From the IMG/VR virus record IMGVR_UViG_3300014720_000199, positions 1-22,657 of that record: a stretch of DNA of 22,657 bases. One strand, written 5' to 3'. Of the stretch, positions 22,374-22,657 are shown piece by piece. A program made the position numbers and the translations under genes. The first letter of the stretch is position 1; every line of letters starts with the position of its first letter. Origin of the DNA: a virus. Under the pieces are notes generated by a model that searched no databases, was not told the origin of the DNA, and saw nothing but the letters and a program-made list of their open reading frames with translations.

Positions 22374-22657
22374 GGCTCACTCCCATGCCGGGGAGCGGGG
22401 CCGAAGTCTTTGAATGCGAAGTCGCGTTCCGCGCCCTTGTCGGCATCGTAGGCTTTCACCAGCCATTGCGGTTCGGGGTGCCAGTCGGTGGATCCGTACC
22501 AGAACGATAACGGAATGATGCACCGAACCGCGAACTCGCCACGGTAGTTGGTATAGCCGATCTCGACCGGAGGCGCGATCTTCCCGTCTACGCGCGGGTA
22601 CGCCACCGGCTCCACCTCCCCTTGGACTGGGGAAAGGGTGGGAGCGGCGGCGAGCCA
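22370..22657 (-). CDS. Hypothetical protein, C-terminal part, cut by window end
   Basis: The minus-strand frame is open from the window edge to the TGA at 22372-22370 (96 codons visible). A GTG at 22615 with GGGGAG upstream could start an 81-aa protein. However, the frame upstream of it is open to the edge and encodes a plausible Ala/Pro linker (WLAAAPTLSPVQGEVEPVAY), a pattern common in the middle of longer phage proteins before an 'EPVAY' segment, so I treat it as partial. The visible domain has many aromatics (GYTNYRGEFAVRCIIPLSFW, WHPEPQWLVKAYDADKG) and ends FKDFGPAPRHGSEP. The function is not recognised. The stop overlaps the next start as ATGA, the same tight packing as the rest of this group. 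Confidence 0.65.
   Translation of the reverse strand, partial: WLAAAPTLSPVQGEVEPVAYPRVDGKIAPPVEIGYTNYRGEFAVRCIIPLSFWYGSTDWHPEPQWLVKAYDADKGAERDFAFKDFGPAPRHGSEP

Noticed and set aside
1-22657. tRNA genes, CRISPR arrays, insertion sequences, integrase or att sites
   Set aside because: I looked for cloverleaf stems, regularly spaced repeats and transposase-like proteins and found none; all gene gaps are about 110 bases or shorter.

Overview
The window is a dense, GC-rich (high-50s % by impression) piece of a tailed phage genome. It is almost certainly an N4-like podovirus (family Schitoviridae). Three things support this. The major capsid protein (400 aa) and the portal C-terminus read like the N4 family. 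The plus-strand gene order is collinear with N4 genes 59 to 50 (portal, small protein, scaffold-like protein, capsid, and so on). The run ends in one giant gene (3631 codons) with all catalytic motifs of the N4 virion RNA polymerase (vRNAP), at nearly the N4 spacing. The host cannot be read from the window; the composition and family suggest a proteobacterium. No tRNA, CRISPR array, IS element or integrase was seen.

Layout. Positions 1-1302: 3' part of the portal gene. 1410-4226: small conserved head protein, acidic scaffold-like protein and major capsid protein, closed by a strong intrinsic terminator (4248-4283). 4327-8182: four virion genes: a capsid-adjacent protein with a HeH/LEM-like motif, a head-tail connector candidate, a 685-aa protein with a hydrophobic membrane-type block, and a 144-aa protein resembling T7 gp14. 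8207-10321: 704-aa internal virion protein with an embedded lysozyme-like domain. 10373-10404: second terminator-like hairpin. 10424-21319: giant vRNAP, which also carries a HELVH zinc-metallopeptidase-like module just after the polymerase domain. 21374-21571: 65-aa two-helix membrane protein. 21568-22657: four small minus-strand genes, tail to tail with the late genes, probably the end of the early/middle region.

How it works together. The plus strand is a late morphogenesis module: portal, scaffold and capsid build the head. The 7748-21319 genes look like an ejection set comparable to T7 gp14/15/16: an amphipathic small protein, a peptidoglycan-cutting protein and a giant co-ejected enzyme that in N4 transcribes the early genes. 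The giant protein and its two upstream neighbours contain no cysteine by my reading. Late expression seems to be punctuated by a GATAATC/GATTATC element, often as an inverted repeat, found in four gene gaps. It precedes each apparent subunit: 58-57-56, 54-53-52, 51 and 50. Two terminators, one after capsid and one before vRNAP, may set the steep dosage difference between capsid and polymerase.

Most notable: the metallopeptidase-like module inside the vRNAP; the GATAATC junction elements; the M(S/A)DDDFLK motif at both ends of the scaffold-like protein; and a 21-bp translation-coupling cassette repeated between minus-strand genes. Functional calls rest on sequence recognition without database searches.
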